NCBI GenBank assembly: GCA_003693705.1 | Contig: RBZT01000474.1 | Coordinates: forward strand, 1-39,892 | Direction: 5' to 3' | From: Polymyxa betae | Taxonomy: Eukaryota; Endomyxa; Phytomyxea; Plasmodiophorida; Plasmodiophoridae | Length of the DNA stretch: 39,892 nucleotides | In this document: in pieces, positions 1 to 10,857 of the stretch | Layout of the letters: each line of letters begins with the position of its first letter | How positions within the stretch are numbered: position 1 is the stretch's first letter | The notes under the pieces: generated by a model | Database searches by the model: none | What the model was told of the DNA's origin: nothing | Seen by the model: only the letters and a program-made list of their open reading frames with translations | Program-made: the position numbers and the translations under genes

Positions 1-910
1 CTTGTCGTAATTCCTAAGGTTAACAACTTATATCCGATCATCTGGGATTATGTAAAACCGTCTACATGTATCACTGCAGCTTCTGCAATTTCTGACAAAC
101 AACTTTTGCATGAATGTCTTGGACATCCGTTGAAAGAAGCACCGGCAGATGACGGTTTAGGATTGTGTACGGGATGTGTGCTAGGGAAGTTTTCAAGGGC
201 TCCGTTCAAAGGGAAATGGACAGCAGAAAAGAGCAGCCAGATTCATTCCATACTGATTTGATGGGTCCATTTCCGGTTCCAAGTTTGGGAGGTTCACGTT
301 TCGTACAAGTCTTTATTAAGACGACTGACCGAAATTGCCGGGCACAAAGACATCCTACTGTGTTTTTCTCAAAAGAAAGTCGGAGGCGCTTCAAAACTTG
401 AAAACTTTGAATAATCGTCATAAGAATCAAACAGGTCATCCAATAGGCCATATACATTCTGATAACGAAGCTGTTCTTGTTTCTAAAGAGATAACGAAGT
501 ATTGCCAAGAGGAAGGGATCACGCAAAGCACCAGCGCCCCATATACTCCTCAACAAAATCCGTTTGCCGAGCGTTCTAATCGTACTATTTTAGAATCTGC
601 TGAATGTATGCGATTGGGAGCAGGAGCACCACGACGATTTTGGGCAGAGGCCTTGAATGCAGCTACTTACGTTCATGAGTTAAGAATCCATTCATCATTG
701 AAGATGTCACCATTCGAACGTAGATTTGGTATCAAGCCGTGCACAGAAAATTTACGTCGATGGGGCTGCCGTGTTTGGTTTCCGCAACGGGACTGGTCGA
801 AACTTCAACCGAAACGGATTCCTGGCATTATGATGGGGTATTCAAGACGGTCCAGAGGTTCATACAGAATTTTTGATCCCGCAAAAGGTCAGATCGTTGT
901 CGTAAGGTAA
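1..910 (+). pseudogene. COP1 GAG-pre-integrase and integrase
   Basis: Frame 1 from base 1 gives the GAG-pre-integrase zinc finger: LLHECLGHP with the two His and LCTGC with the paired Cys. The frame then shifts near 240 to frame 3, where HTDLMGPF carries the first catalytic Asp, and shifts again between about 330 and 400 to frame 2. There HSDNEAVLV carries the second Asp, and FAERSNRTILE carries the catalytic Glu in its usual context. So the DDE integrase triad is present but split over three frames, with a stop at 908-910. After that stop the same frame stays open with acidic linker sequence as far as 1361. The enzyme would insert element cDNA into chromosomes; this copy cannot be translated as one protein. 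Confidence 0.9.
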
Positions 911-2992
911 AATGAAGCCGTTTTTGACCAGAACTGTTTACCATTTCGTGATTTACCCGAAAGAGAACGTGATGAAGAAATTTTAAAAATTATCATTGGC
1001 GATGATGAACTGGCTTTATCGAATAATGATCAAGATGACGAGGAGCCAAATCGAGGTTCGGATTCAATCTTCGAACCAAGGTCTCTACCTGTTTCTCGGG
1101 ATCCCGAATCAGAGCTGCGGCGTTCATCTCGTATTCGCTCGGCACCGGACCGATACGATCCTGGTAAAGACAATTCTGCACATACTGCAACGGTGAGCTT
1201 ATGCAGTTCGGAGTGTGATGTCGAACGGACAAATCGAGCAAATGCTGTAGCTTTGGAAGATTTGGCGAAGGATAATGTGATTTGGAGCGAAATTTTTCAT
1301 CGGAACTTAAAGGAAAGCTCCAATATTCTATGGGGCTTCAATACTGAACATGCAGAATTATAGATTCCTGTTGATGTTTTGGCTACTGATGTTCCAATTC
1401 CGAACTCATGGAACGAGGCGGTGAATGATGCCAAATGGGGCAAATTTTGGAATGTCGCTGCTCAGAAAGAGTATTCACAATTATTGAAGAATCAAAATTG
1501 GCGACTATCACCGAGACCAGAACACTGCAAGGCTATTGATTGTAAATGGGTTTTCCAAGTGAAATCAAATGACGATGGTTCAATCAAGAAATTCAAATGT
1601 CGTCTTGTGATCAAAGGATTTTCTCAGCGTCCCGGCGTTGATTATACAGAAACTTTTGCACCAGTCGCCCATAGCTCAACGCAACGCATTTTGCTCGCCT
1701 TCGTGGCAAATAATCAAGGATATAGAATACGACAAGCTGATATTATTGGGGCATTTTTGAAGGGTGACATAGATGCTGAAATATACATGTTGCAGCCGCC
1801 CGGTTTCGAAGAATCTGCACTGGCTGATCATGTCTGTCACTTAATGAAAGGCCTTTATGGCTTGAAACAGGCAGGACATATTTTCAACAAGAAGCTGAAC
1901 CGATTGCTGGTGAGCTCTTTGCATTTCAAGCGTTCAGAGGCAGATCCTTGTCTTTATTATAAGCAATCAACGTCAGGTCGGATTCTTCTCTTATCGTTAC
2001 ATGTGGACGATCAGACATTCGCCTATCACGAAGAGGATCGAGAAGAAGCTAATCAAATTGTTAATAGTCTGGACAAAGAGTTTGGTATTGAAGATTTAAG
2101 GGAAAATCCAACTCAAATTCTTGGCGTTCGCGTGAGACATGACGTAGCAAGCGGAAGTATACGGCTTGATCAAGAGACCTTCATCCAAGAGATTCTCAAA
2201 CGATTCAAAATGGAAAATTGTAATGCGGTGGATACGCCACATCAGCCAGGCATGCACTTGAGCAAAGCAATGTGTCCAGTATCTGAGGACGACAAGCTTC
2301 AAATGAAATCTGTTTCGTATGCTCAACTGGTTGGCGCTTTACGGTATATTGCTGACAAAACCCGCCCGGAAATCGCGTGTCAAGTTGGCGTCCTCGGTAG
2401 ATTCCTCAGTAACACAGGAAAACAACATTGGCATGCAGCCCAACGAGTATTAAAGTACCTCAAAGGAACTGCAACGTATGGATTAGAATATTCACGAAAT
2501 CCAGAGCAAGATTCCATGATAGAAGCTTGGCAAGACGCTGATTTTGCTGGCGAGCCAGGATTTCATCGAAGTACGAGCGCTTTCATATTTAAAATGGCGA
2601 ACGCTGCAGTCTCCTGGTCAAGCAGGCTACAGAAGAATGACGTCGCTCTTTCATCTTTAGAATCGGATTATATATCTCAGTGCCGTGCGTCACAAGAAGC
2701 GACTTCCCTAAAACGTCTTATATCGGAGATTTATCCAAACAAAACGATCGGACCTCTTGAGATTAATGGCGATAACCAAGGGAGTCAAACAGTAGCAAAG
2801 AATTGGAGAACAGATGTTCGAACAAAACATTACTGTGAAATATCACTATACCAGATTCAAAATTGACGACGGTACTATTAGATTGAAATTTGCTCTACGA
2901 AACGGATAATCGCAGACTCATTGACGAAACCAATTGATCGTAAGAAGTTCGAATGGTGTCGAGAAAACATGGGTATCAAGATCGTAATGTAG
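911..2992 (+). pseudogene. COP1 reverse transcriptase and RNase H
   Basis: After the stop at 908-910 the same frame runs through an acidic linker to a TAG at 1361-1363, and then stays open to 2866. The RVT_2-type RT begins near 1410 (SWNEAV, CKWVFQVK) and continues with ETFAPVA, the QADIIGAFLKGDI block carrying a catalytic Asp, GLYGLKQA, and the active site LHVDDQTF (HVDD in place of the usual YVDD). RNase H follows with the Asp-containing QDADFAG and the Glu-Asp of SSLESDY. Near 2840 the frame shifts twice; the normal copia ending IIADSLTKP is readable in another frame and ends at a TAG at 2990-2992. Apart from the stops and the frameshifts, length and domain order match the family. Confidence 0.92.
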
Positions 2993-3015
2993 TACCACTC
3001 CATCTTGGGGAGGCG

Positions 3016-3201
3016 TGTTGAGCGATACACAAGTCAGGAGTGGTTACGGACTATTTCGTTACAAGATCTGAATGAGACAGGAGCAGCCCTCCTGCAAGTC
3101 ATCGCGGCGGAGCCTCATGACATCATTAATATCTCCTATATAAACACACTCTCAATTGTTGTCGTGGATTTAACAGTTGGTGAAGTAACGGAACCTCTAC
3201 A
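3016..3201 (+). repeat. COP1 3' LTR (186 bp)
   Basis: It starts TGTTGAGCGATAC directly after a purine tract (CTTGGGGAGGCG) and ends CTCTACA, giving canonical TG...CA ends. A TATA-like box lies inside. It follows the pol stop codon by about 25 bp. The 5' LTR is outside the window, so the right end rests on the CA and on the TATA spacing, not on a pairwise match. Confidence 0.72.
3137..3144 (+). promoter_or_regulatory. TATA-like box of COP1 LTR
   Basis: TATATAAA lies about 120 bp into the LTR, which is the usual place for the LTR core promoter. Called from consensus and position only. Confidence 0.5.
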
Positions 3202-3445
3202 TTAGTGGGATTGCGAATTCGACGGGGAAGACATTCGTATTTCGCATGACCACCAGAAGTACCGAGATGTGCTTTATTGATCACACCGCAATTGTAGGTT
3301 TTCGGGGCCGAATGAAAAATCGATGTCATTGGCTGAAATACCAGCTGTGATAGCAAGTTTCTGAGGTCGTGTATGATGCTGGACCGGTGTATTCACACCA
3401 AGAAGCAAGATCATTAGGTCGAGCTGCTGTTCAAGCAGCCCCTGG
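3202..3445. other. Unassigned flank between COP1 and the TIR element
   Basis: No gene is recognised. The minus strand is open over 3274-3456 and reads somewhat like a retrotransposon gag segment (Gln- and Leu-rich start), but no diagnostic motif is present, so I do not call it. Confidence 0.4.
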
Positions 3446-3481
3446 AAGGCTACCAAAAATCACGCAAACGCAATTTATGTC

Positions 3482-3540
3482 ACGACACAAATGTGACACA
3501 AATGGGAACACAAACGTGACACAAACGTGACACAAACGTT
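3482..3540. repeat. Subterminal 11-bp tandem repeats, left arm
   Basis: Units of the form GACACAAACGT are repeated, the last three almost perfectly. Degenerate copies in the other arm lie around 3976-4050. Subterminal arrays of this kind are usually transposase binding sites (family knowledge; binding here is inferred). Confidence 0.7.
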
Positions 3541-3563
3541 GGTGAGACGTAAGCGTCTCACCA
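3540..3563. repeat. Perfect 10-bp hairpin next to the subterminal repeats
   Basis: TGGTGAGACG and CGTCTCACCA are exact reverse complements separated by the 4-base loop TAAG. It directly follows the 11-bp repeats of the left arm. Confidence 0.85.
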
Positions 3564-4081
3564 GATTTTGTGTCATGGCACAAATAAAGTCTACGCCACG
3601 GACCTCCCCACAGCCATTAAATTGCAGGGTCTTTTGTTTACTTCGTAGTCTAGACTGTGGTTCTTGTCGATTTCTTCGTTTCATCTCGAGATCAGACCCA
3701 TGGCTCCTGTTGACAAGAACGCCAAAAAGGGCAAAACCTTCAAAAGCCCCAAATTTTATCAGTAACATGATTTTTTGTTGAAAATCGGTAAACAAGATCA
3801 ATCGGCGTCTGCGAAGCCTCTGAATTGCTCCGGAATCAACATGGCAAATAGCTGCATCATCTGCAGATGCTTCATGATTGACACGGAGCCAGAGTTTTCT
3901 ACTTTTTTATTAATTTTTTATAAAGAATTCTAATAGAACTGAGAAATGCTTGTGTCATTATTGGTGGACTGTTTTGCGCACAAAGCTCGCACAAACTTGA
4001 CACAAACGATGACACAAACTCGACATAAATTCTCATTTGTGTCGTGACATAAATTGCGTTTGCGCGATTTTTGGTAGCCTT

Positions 4082-4768
4082 CCCCTGCACAAGAGGAAAA
4101 TGTGTCGCTACATCATCTAATAATGGCGTAACAATCCGAATTAACAAAACAAAAAAACCCCATTGCCACGAATCAAAAATGTAAGATTTCTTACATTCTC
4201 ACTGGAGGCTAGCGAACAATTCAAAAGTGGTTTTTACTCCCATTAAAAAAAAACGTGTTTTATTGGGATGAATGTAAAATGTAATCGATTACAATTTAAA
4301 GTATGGTTTGTTCGTTCCAAACCTAACAAGGAACAACCACGTTCATCAAACGTTGTTTGGAGACATACTTAAAAGTTGAGCAGGATAATAAACTGTATTA
4401 ACTAGAATGGTATGCCAAGAACAAGGGAAGGATTGTGCATCGGAAAAAGTTGAAGCGAGACCAAAACCTGATAAAGCAGTTAAACAAGCTCATAGAGCCT
4501 GGTTGAAGTGAGGGCGATCTACTTTTCCAAGGCCAAAACCGTAATTTCCATAAACTACAGGTTTTCATAAACTACAGGTTTTACGGTCCTACCTAGCCGC
4601 ATTTTTCGATTTCTCACAGTCTTCCGAGCCAAACACTCCCTTCAAAAATGTTTAGAGATTATTTATTTTCTGATAGAGGCTAATCAGACTAGATTATGTA
4701 TGGGCGTGATAGCCCGATTGTCCTGGTAGTCCCGAATCTCAGTAGTTTTCGTTGTTGATTTGACGAAA
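4082..4768. other. Non-coding stretch between TIR element and Crypton gene
   Basis: No gene is seen. Small structures present: an inverted repeat AATGTAAGA/TCTTACATT at 4178-4197, and a doubled CATAAACTACAGGTTT motif around 4550-4583 inside a CCGTAA...TTACGG context. The rest is AT-rich. It may be the 5' region of the Crypton. Confidence 0.5.
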
Positions 4769-5517
4769 ATGTCGTTCACCAGTGGTTCATTTGCGGCTCA
4801 AGCACAACGTATTCTGGATCAGGAAGAGCAGTTGACCCGCCGCAATACAAAGATCGCGTATGATAGGAAAGGCAAAGAATTCCTTTCTTTTTGCAATGCT
4901 GTGTATTCCCATCATGATATTCCCACGACAGTGACCGAAGAGAATTTTTTGGATTCCTCTATTATCAGGCGTATAGGCCATGTCGAAAGCGTGGTCGCAA
5001 ACGTCAAAATAACTCCCAAATTCATTTCAATGTTGACGAATTTGAATCTGTTCTTAACCAAGAAAACATTTCTGAGAAGCCAGTTGCGTATGATGTTGTA
5101 AATCAATATTTATGTTCTATACTTAAAATATGGAAAAAACAAGTCGACATGAATGCGAATAATTTGAGCAGAGAGCACATTCGATCTGAAAGAGTGCAAC
5201 GATTGCTCATGACTGTTAAGACTCGAAAGAAAACGGTAGTACGCTTAAATTTCGAGGGGAAATTACAGTCCGATTTTTTGCCATATTTACTTGTGAAAAA
5301 AGTCCCTGTTATTGAACAAGAATTGTTTCAACGCAACGCATTTTCGAAAAAATTCTGTTAAGGCGCTCTCCGAGACAGATTTTGTTTTCTGATGACCAAT
5401 GGCGGAATTCTTCGAGGGGACAGTCTATTTAATTGCGAGCTTTCCGATTTGTGTGATATTGTTAAAGAAGATAAAGACCCACATAAATGTCAAATTTATG
5501 TGATGCGAATAGCTGTG
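4769..5517 (+). pseudogene. Crypton-type tyrosine recombinase, piece 1 (N-terminal)
   Basis: The first ATG is at 4769. It opens with RNTKIAYDRKGKEFLSFC, typical of the N-terminal core-binding region of Crypton tyrosine recombinases. A frame change near 4950 leads into YYQAYRPCRKRGRKRQ and a long open stretch (frame 1) broken only by a TAA at 5359-5361. After that TAA the same frame gives ALRDRFCFLMTNGGILRGDS, where the Arg of ILRGDSL fits the first catalytic Arg of tyrosine recombinases. The sequence stops making sense exactly at 5518, where the GYP2 LTR begins with TGTTAGGG. Tyrosine recombinases move DNA through a covalent tyrosine intermediate. I recognise the family from memory of oomycete and fungal Cryptons; the broken state is seen directly. 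Confidence 0.82.
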
Positions 5518-5559
5518 TGTTAGGGTCTGGTCCAGTATGATACGGTTGGTGTCGAAGTC
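5518..5559 (-). repeat. GYP2 3' LTR, outer segment
   Basis: It begins (in + orientation) TGTTAGGGTCTGG and runs to the GYP1 insertion point. Joined to 11135-11404, and counting the duplicated AAGTC once, the LTR would be 312 bp. That is close to the 309 bp of the related GYP3 LTR, and both begin TGTCAGGG on their coding strand. Confidence 0.75.
5555..5559. repeat. GYP1 target-site duplication, left
   Basis: AAGTC immediately left of the GYP1 LTR; the same five bases follow the right LTR at 11130-11134. Confidence 0.92.
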
Positions 5560-5831
5560 TGTGACAACTTTCGAAGAAACGTCCAACAAGACAAATTCAA
5601 ACCGCCAAAAGGCAGCACGAGCGACTCGAGACACGAACAATTGGAGGAAAAAACGAAGACTGTGTATTCAAAGAAAAGGCCGTCACGGCACTGTGGATTC
5701 AGGATCGGGACGACGCATTAGGGGAAGGACCGATAGTTCAGGATCAGGAAAGAGAGGAAAGAGAGAGAAATTTTCATACAAATAAAGAAGCGCAGTTCTG
5801 ACGCAAGAGTTTGGAAGAAAAGTGCGTCACA
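5560..5831 (-). repeat. GYP1 3' LTR
   Basis: TGTGACAACTT...AGTGCGTCACA, matching 10858-11129 base for base except at about five sites. On the minus strand it is preceded by the purine tract GAGAGAGGGAGA. The LTR ends TGTGACGCA and TGTGACAAC share TGTGAC in inverted orientation. Confidence 0.97.
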
Positions 5832-7029
5832 TCTCCCTCTCTCGATAAAGAAGTCCGAGGAGCTCGGGAGCCTCAGGAATCGCAGAGGACTTAAGTAACT
5901 GCTTGATGTAAACTGGAATATCGCGTCTTAAAGATGCAAAAGTCTCCCAAGAATCATATTCTTCAGAGAGGCCACGCCAGCGGATTAAGAGCTTCCAAAT
6001 ACGCTTGTCCTTCTTGGCGTCTAAGATGGATTCGACTTCATAGCCAGTATCGTCAAATGCAATCTGGTCACGAAGACTCTGGGTCACATTCAAAGAAGAG
6101 TCAGAATAAAATCGTAAACGCTGTGCATGGCATTCGAAAACTTCGCGGGTGATAAGATTTTCAATCAAGTAGATATGATCGGAACGACACTCAACGACGC
6201 GAGCAGGGCCTCGCCAAGAAAAGGAAAGTTTCGGCTTCGAGACATGAGAAGAATATAGTGCAAAATCACCAACAGTGAAGTTCGCAAGCGGGGCGCGGCG
6301 TCGGCGATTTGCGCGAAGGTGCGCAGCGTTGCGCACATCAAGCGTATGCCGATGCATCTCAGCTAAAGAAGTCTTCAGGTCAGACAGCATACTATCCAGC
6401 TTGCTTTGCGGCAATGGAACTGTAACAAATTCAGATTTTAAAGGATGCCAGACAGTGTCTAGCGCAGAGCTGGGTGGAAGGCCAGTCATTAATTCAACCG
6501 GAGCGTATTTTGTGTTAGGCGAAATAGAATTGTTTAAAGCGAAACGAACCAAAGAAATACAAAACGGCCAATCTTTAAATTCGATGCGAAACTCAGAGCA
6601 TAACGAACGGAAAACTGACAAAATTTGCCGGTTAAGGATCTCGATAGCGCCATGAGTCCAGGGGCAGTTCGCAATATGAAAGTAGTGTTGCGAACCTAAA
6701 ATTGAAGAGAGTTCCGCAATCGTCTGATTTAGGAAGTGTGTACCGCGATCGCTGACCCAAGTTGGCGCAATACCGAAGCGGGAGAACCAGTCGAGGAGGC
6801 ATTCCGCCGTATGCCGAGCGGTGGGAGATGATGCAGGGAAAAGGTCGCAGAAACCTGACAAACGATCGCGGATAACAAGAAGATATGCATTACCGTCACG
6901 GGCAGGTTGCAAATAAAGATAATCGAAATCAATAATTTCATTTCGAAATCGAGGTTCAATACTAGCTCCGAAAGGTCGAGGCACGGTATCGCCTCCACGG
7001 TTCGGAAGACAGTGAAGACACTGTTTCAA
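5827..7029 (-). pseudogene. GYP1 integrase with C-terminal chromodomain
   Basis: 400 codons. It begins with the end of the HHCC zinc module (KQCLHCLPN). The DDE core is visible: DFDYLYLQPA (first Asp), SDRGTHFL (second Asp) and the HGAIEILNRQ block with the Glu. Then come a GPY-like segment (FSWRGPARVVE) and a chromodomain-like tail, YEVESILDAKKDK followed by LIRWRGLSEEYDSWE, a fold that can guide integration to histone-marked chromatin. The TGA stop overlaps the first bases of the 3' LTR. The N-terminal part is in the RT frame at 7026-8684: a run of six T at the join is one T short of what continuous DIFLKQ coding would need, so the break looks like a one-base deletion (or an assembly error). 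Confidence 0.92.
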
Positions 7030-8684
7030 AAAATGTCAAGATCAGCGCGCATACTGGACCAAAAGAAACGGGAAGAAAGGGCCTCGGAGGTAGCCACTGT
7101 CCCTCGATGTCCGCTGACTCCGCAATGCGCGATGATCATAAGGCGAAGCTGCAGGTCAGAAGCACCGTCAGGGATCCAAATGACGCCGGAATCGGTGGCG
7201 AAAACTCCAGAATCTTTCAATATAAAACGCAAAGGACCATGGCTAAAACCTGCGGAGTCCGGAGACTCAGCTTGCTGAGCGCTTATTGTATGTTCAGGTG
7301 CGGGAAAACAAAAGTCCAGAGACTGGAGGGGCTGCACAATCCCATGAGAAAATAAAACACGCCGGACAACGGAAGAATTGGAGCGTGGCGCAGCCCACCG
7401 AGTTAACATGTCGGCCCAGACGTTAAGATGACCGGGGATATGTTCGATAACGTAATTCAAACTACTTAATCGCAGACTCCAACGATGAAGCTTATCAATA
7501 GAATGTCGTTTAAGAGGAAGAGAAGAAGATTCAGGATCAAAAATAAAAGTTAAATTCCGATGATCTGTAAAAATGCGGAAAGGTCGATCGCACAGCAAAA
7601 GATAGTCAAAACGATCAATGGCTTCGATAATACCGTAGTCCTCCTTTTCCGGAACAGACCAGCGTAAAGAGGCGCCAGTGAAAGGCTTGCTATAAAACAC
7701 CAGTGGCTCGTGGAACTGATCCGAAATAGGTTTCGAAAGCTCCGAAAGAGATACCTGAGTGATGATAACCGAACAAAAATCCCCAGAAGAATCATGGAAA
7801 ACACAACGTTCCAGATCGCCACGTGGGTGAGAAAGGGAAACGCAATGATCTAACGCAGAGAGCATATGCTGAAAAGATTGTGAGACAGACTGAGTCCAGA
7901 GCTCTTCAGCAATACTGATGCGACGGGCTGAAGCTTTCGAACGATCCTTGCTCTGCTTAAGTAAACTGTCAAGCAAAGTGCGCAACGGGTTAATAAGTCG
8001 CGCAAAATCAGGAATGTGCGGGCTCAGCCACGTACATGCGCAGACAAACTGCATCAAATCGCCAGCAGTGCGAGGCTGCGCCATGGAACGTAATGCTGCA
8101 GTACGAGCAGGGTCATGGTTCCAGCCACCACGAAAATAAATCTTCCCGCACCATTTAGCTTCGAGTAGAAAAAACTTGCATCGAGCCACATTCAGTTTCA
8201 GTCGAAACTTCCGACATAGCCCGAAAACAGTACGAAGTGGTCGAAGCAGAAACTCGGAGTCCGGGGCGTGACCCAGTAAGTCATCAATCCAGATCAAAAG
8301 CTCGCGAGGCGACCAATCAGATCGAAAAATAGTGTCCATAGCACTTTGAAAAATAAATACAGAATATAAATTACCCTGTGGTAATCTGGTAGGAGTAAAA
8401 ATGCCGATCGGGGTTGACATAGATTGACTTTCAACATCTCCAGCAATTGGAATCTGCCAGAAGCCCTTGAACGCATCAAGTGTGAAGAACACTGCGGACT
8501 CCGAAAGATACTCGCCGAGCGACAGCAGGTGTGGCATCGGGTGAGAGAGGCGGCGCATCATAGAGTTCGGAACGCGCAAATCACAAACCGAACGTAAGGA
8601 GCGTTTCGGACCAGGCGTAGGAACGCAAAACGCTGGGGAGGCCCAGCGAGAGTTAGGGCTAAGAAAACCGTAACCAAACTGCAC
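7026..8684 (-). pseudogene. GYP1 reverse transcriptase and RNase H
   Basis: 552 open codons. RT motifs: RSVCDLRVPN, TLDAFKGFWQIPI (Asp of the first active-site motif), the LPQGNLYSVFIFQ block and LIWIDDLLGHA (the Asp-Asp pair). The thumb and connection follow (KWCGKIYFRGG). RNase H has FHDSSGDF, the LRWSVPEKEDYGIIEAI block with its Glu, and RIFTDHRNLTF. The start of the HHCC zinc module is at the end (MIIAHCGVSGHRG). The style (WIDDLL, TDHRNL, NVWADMLTRW) resembles gypsy elements I know from oomycetes. The upstream edge is a frameshift, not a true start. Confidence 0.93.
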
Positions 8685-8756
8685 TAACTGGGAAAAATGT
8701 TGGGATCAAATTCAGAGTAAAGGGGAGGCATTGAACGTGGCTTACACAAAGTAGGC

Positions 8757-9330
8757 TTAAACGTCCGGTAACAATTGAAGAAGTGCAGGTACTATGTCAA
8801 CTGGAGGGTCAGGACCTAATTGGACCCGAAAAATGTCCACAAAATCAAAAAGTAGTTTCTTGAGTTCGTGGACGAACGAAGCAGGAGCGTGGGACGCAGC
8901 GGCTGATAGGGCCTCCTGTAACGCCTCAACAACTGCGGAGTGATCGAGATCACCAAAAGGGAAATGTTCGAAATCACGATCATCAAAAGGAGATTCAGCA
9001 GGAATAGGGACATCAGAGTTGACAGCAAGGTCGCACAGCTGTCGCTCCACATCAATACCTAAAGAAAGTAGGAGTGGACGACCCAACAAAATGTCCGGAA
9101 TAGCGATATCAGCAATAAAGACTTCCTGATTACGGGCAATGACAAGACCAGCGGAAGTCTGCAGATGTAAATCTACATAAATAGCCTTAATGGCGATACC
9201 GACGAGCCATCCGCTAAGTTGAATTTCATATGAACGGGTTTAGAAGAAATTCCATCAGATTCAAGAACTTCCCAGATATTCGAACCCATAAGTGTGTTGT
9301 CAGCACCGTCATCTAAAGCGGCCGAAAAAA
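8757..9330 (-). pseudogene. GYP1 aspartic protease and protease-RT linker
   Basis: Near 9320-9240 the minus strand reads AALDDGADNTLMG, a retroviral-type protease active site with DDGA in place of the common DSGA or DTGA. A frame change near 9200 leads to IPDILLGRPLLLSLGID, the flap and C-terminal signature of these proteases, followed by an acidic linker to the RT. The protease would cut the Gag-Pol polyprotein. The frame break disables this copy. Confidence 0.8.
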
Positions 9331-9350
9331 CAATTTTTTTTCCCAAACAT

Positions 9351-10557
9351 TCAGTTGAACAGAATGTAAACGTGTAAAAGAATCCAAAAATCGATTGGAA
9401 ACATCCTGGCCAGAACTGACTTTGTTGACTTGAGTTGGTTGGATAGCATCATTTTCAGTGGTTGAACCTGACCTAAGAGGTTCAGAAGAGACGACTTCCA
9501 CATACGATGTGACGTGAGGTTTTGTCCAGAAATCATCCGCGTCGTCGCCGTTCTTGGATGAAACAGTGGAAACGCGAAACGCACGTGATTCCGTTTTAAA
9601 GCCAGCGTGGACAGAAGCAGGGGGGTCATTTCGCAAGGTGCCCGAGAGTGTGCCTTAGAAGACTCCGTGGGAGACAGGAAAGACCGCTGAGCGGTAGCCG
9701 ACCTCGCAGGAGTCTGCGGGGTTGCACGCTCAGACGAAGAGCTAGGGCCCAAGGAAGGAGTAGTTGCCTGCGCGCGGTTGCGCGCTGAAAACTCCGCCAT
9801 GAGGCGTTTGGCCTCCTCGGGTGTACACCGTGGGCAATCCAAAACATGGTGGGCCTCCTGACAGTGGAAGCAACGTATAGGTCGTGACTGACGAACAGCA
9901 AGAGCCGGAGGTCGGGAGGGCGGAGGATGTTGGGCCGGTACGGCCGATACAGGATTAAAAAGTCGAAAGTCTCGACCATAAACTTGAAAAACTTGGGCAA
10001 ATCTGAACGACAATCTATTTTATCCAGGTTGAGCCGATTACGTAAAGAATCACGCAGAACATCAGGTTAAACGGCCGAAATAATGGCGTCAATTTGTTTG
10101 ATGCGCAGATCTACGTGTGTATCAAAAATTGCAGAAAGTCCGTAAGACTCGATGATGGTATTGCATTGTCCAAAAATATCATGAACACTACGCAACGCGT
10201 CATCGTGATGTACGAACCGAATCGATCGAAATAGCTGCTTGATATCGACCGGGACAGCAACGACTTCAGAAACATGAGAAGATAGATGAGTCAGCAGCTC
10301 ATCGTCAGAGATAGAAGCGATTTTCGACTTCGGGATTCCGATATCATAAACACAAATTGTCGGAAGCAATGAATGATCGATGCAATCACGCAATGGTGTG
10401 GGTTCATAGCGGGTCGTAGTTTCAGAAGAAAGCGAAGAATTCAGACGAACGACGTCCTGTTTGTACTGGTTCCAGTTGGAGATGAATGATATATAGAAAG
10501 CCGATCATACTCAGATAATTTCGGAGAATTGATGAGTGTAAATTGAACCGGATTCAT
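9351..10557 (-). pseudogene. GYP1 gag with zinc knuckle
   Basis: The start ATG is at 10557 (MNPVQFTLINSPKLSEYD). A frame change near 10490 continues into NWNQYKQDVVRLNSS and a capsid-like stretch to 10067, where a TAA interrupts the same frame (SAV stop PDVLRDSLRN). Another change leads to the nucleocapsid part with CFHCQEAHHVLDC: a CCHC-like knuckle whose spacing is one residue off the standard CX2CX4HX4C. Gag would build the intracellular particle that packages element RNA. Stop and shifts are seen directly. Confidence 0.82.
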
Positions 10558-10857
10558 GATGTGGAATATCAGGATGATAAATGTTTAAATTTTAAAGAAT
10601 CAAAAAATCTCGAAATTTTACAAAAAAAAAAAGATTTTTTACGTTACCATTACACAGTAACGGGACCAGAAAAAACGAAGAAAGGAAAAGTAAAGTATGT
10701 TACACGGAGTGTAAAAACCGCGTAGAATGAGAGAGGAAACGGAAAGAATTCCAGTAAAATATTGAAACTGACTAGGGATATTAATTATTATCTGTTACCT
10801 GAGAGCGGCAACAGTTAACTCCAGAGACGTTCGACAAAGAAACGTCGTATAGGCCTA
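10558..10857 (-). other. GYP1 5' untranslated leader
   Basis: AT-rich leader between the 5' LTR and the gag ATG, with a run of 11 A (+ strand) near 10620. Right after the LTR the minus strand reads TAGGCCTATACGACG, which contains the palindrome TAGGCCTA. I could not match this to a tRNA 3' end or to the element's own LTR, so the primer is unknown. Confidence 0.5.

Larger units (their letters stand above)
1..3201 (+). mobile_element. COP1: Ty1/copia retrotransposon, 5' end outside window
   Basis: Copia order is visible on the + strand: GAG-pre-integrase zinc region, integrase, reverse transcriptase and RNase H, polypurine tract, 3' LTR. Gag and protease lie off the left edge. Coding is interrupted by at least two in-frame stops (908-910 and 1361-1363) and several frame changes, so this is a dead copy. 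Integrase before RT is the copia-type order, not the gypsy order. Confidence 0.93.
3446..4081. mobile_element. Non-autonomous TIR DNA transposon (636 bp, MITE-like)
   Basis: The left end AAGGCTACCAAAAATCACGC and its inner sequence down to about 3490 match the reverse complement of 4030-4081 almost exactly: roughly 45 bp per arm, with one visible mismatch in the first 30 (ATCACG against ATCGCG). CCCCTG sits just outside both ends (3439-3444 and 4082-4087, with one extra G on the left), a likely target-site duplication. Inside each arm are repeats of ACACAAACGTG-like 11-mers. No transposase reads through the centre. The superfamily is unclear: the TIR length would fit a MULE-type element, but the short duplication does not settle it. 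Confidence 0.85.

Noticed and set aside
206-556. Minus-strand open frame opposite the COP1 integrase
   Set aside because: Shadow of the integrase; no domain features.
3274-3456. Possible gag fragment on the minus strand between COP1 and the TIR element
   Set aside because: Weak resemblance only; no conserved gag motif or zinc knuckle.
3482-4050. CRISPR-like array from the repeated ACACAAACGTG units
   Set aside because: Units are contiguous with no spacers and lie inside TIR arms of a eukaryotic transposon.
10543-10725. Small + strand Lys-rich open frame
   Set aside because: Lies over the GYP1 leader and gag start; composition follows the A-rich tract, and the gag ATG is on the other strand.
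10835-10857. tRNA-type or self-priming primer site for GYP1
   Set aside because: The bases after the 5' LTR (TAGGCCTATACG) do not start TGG, and no complement was found in the LTR.
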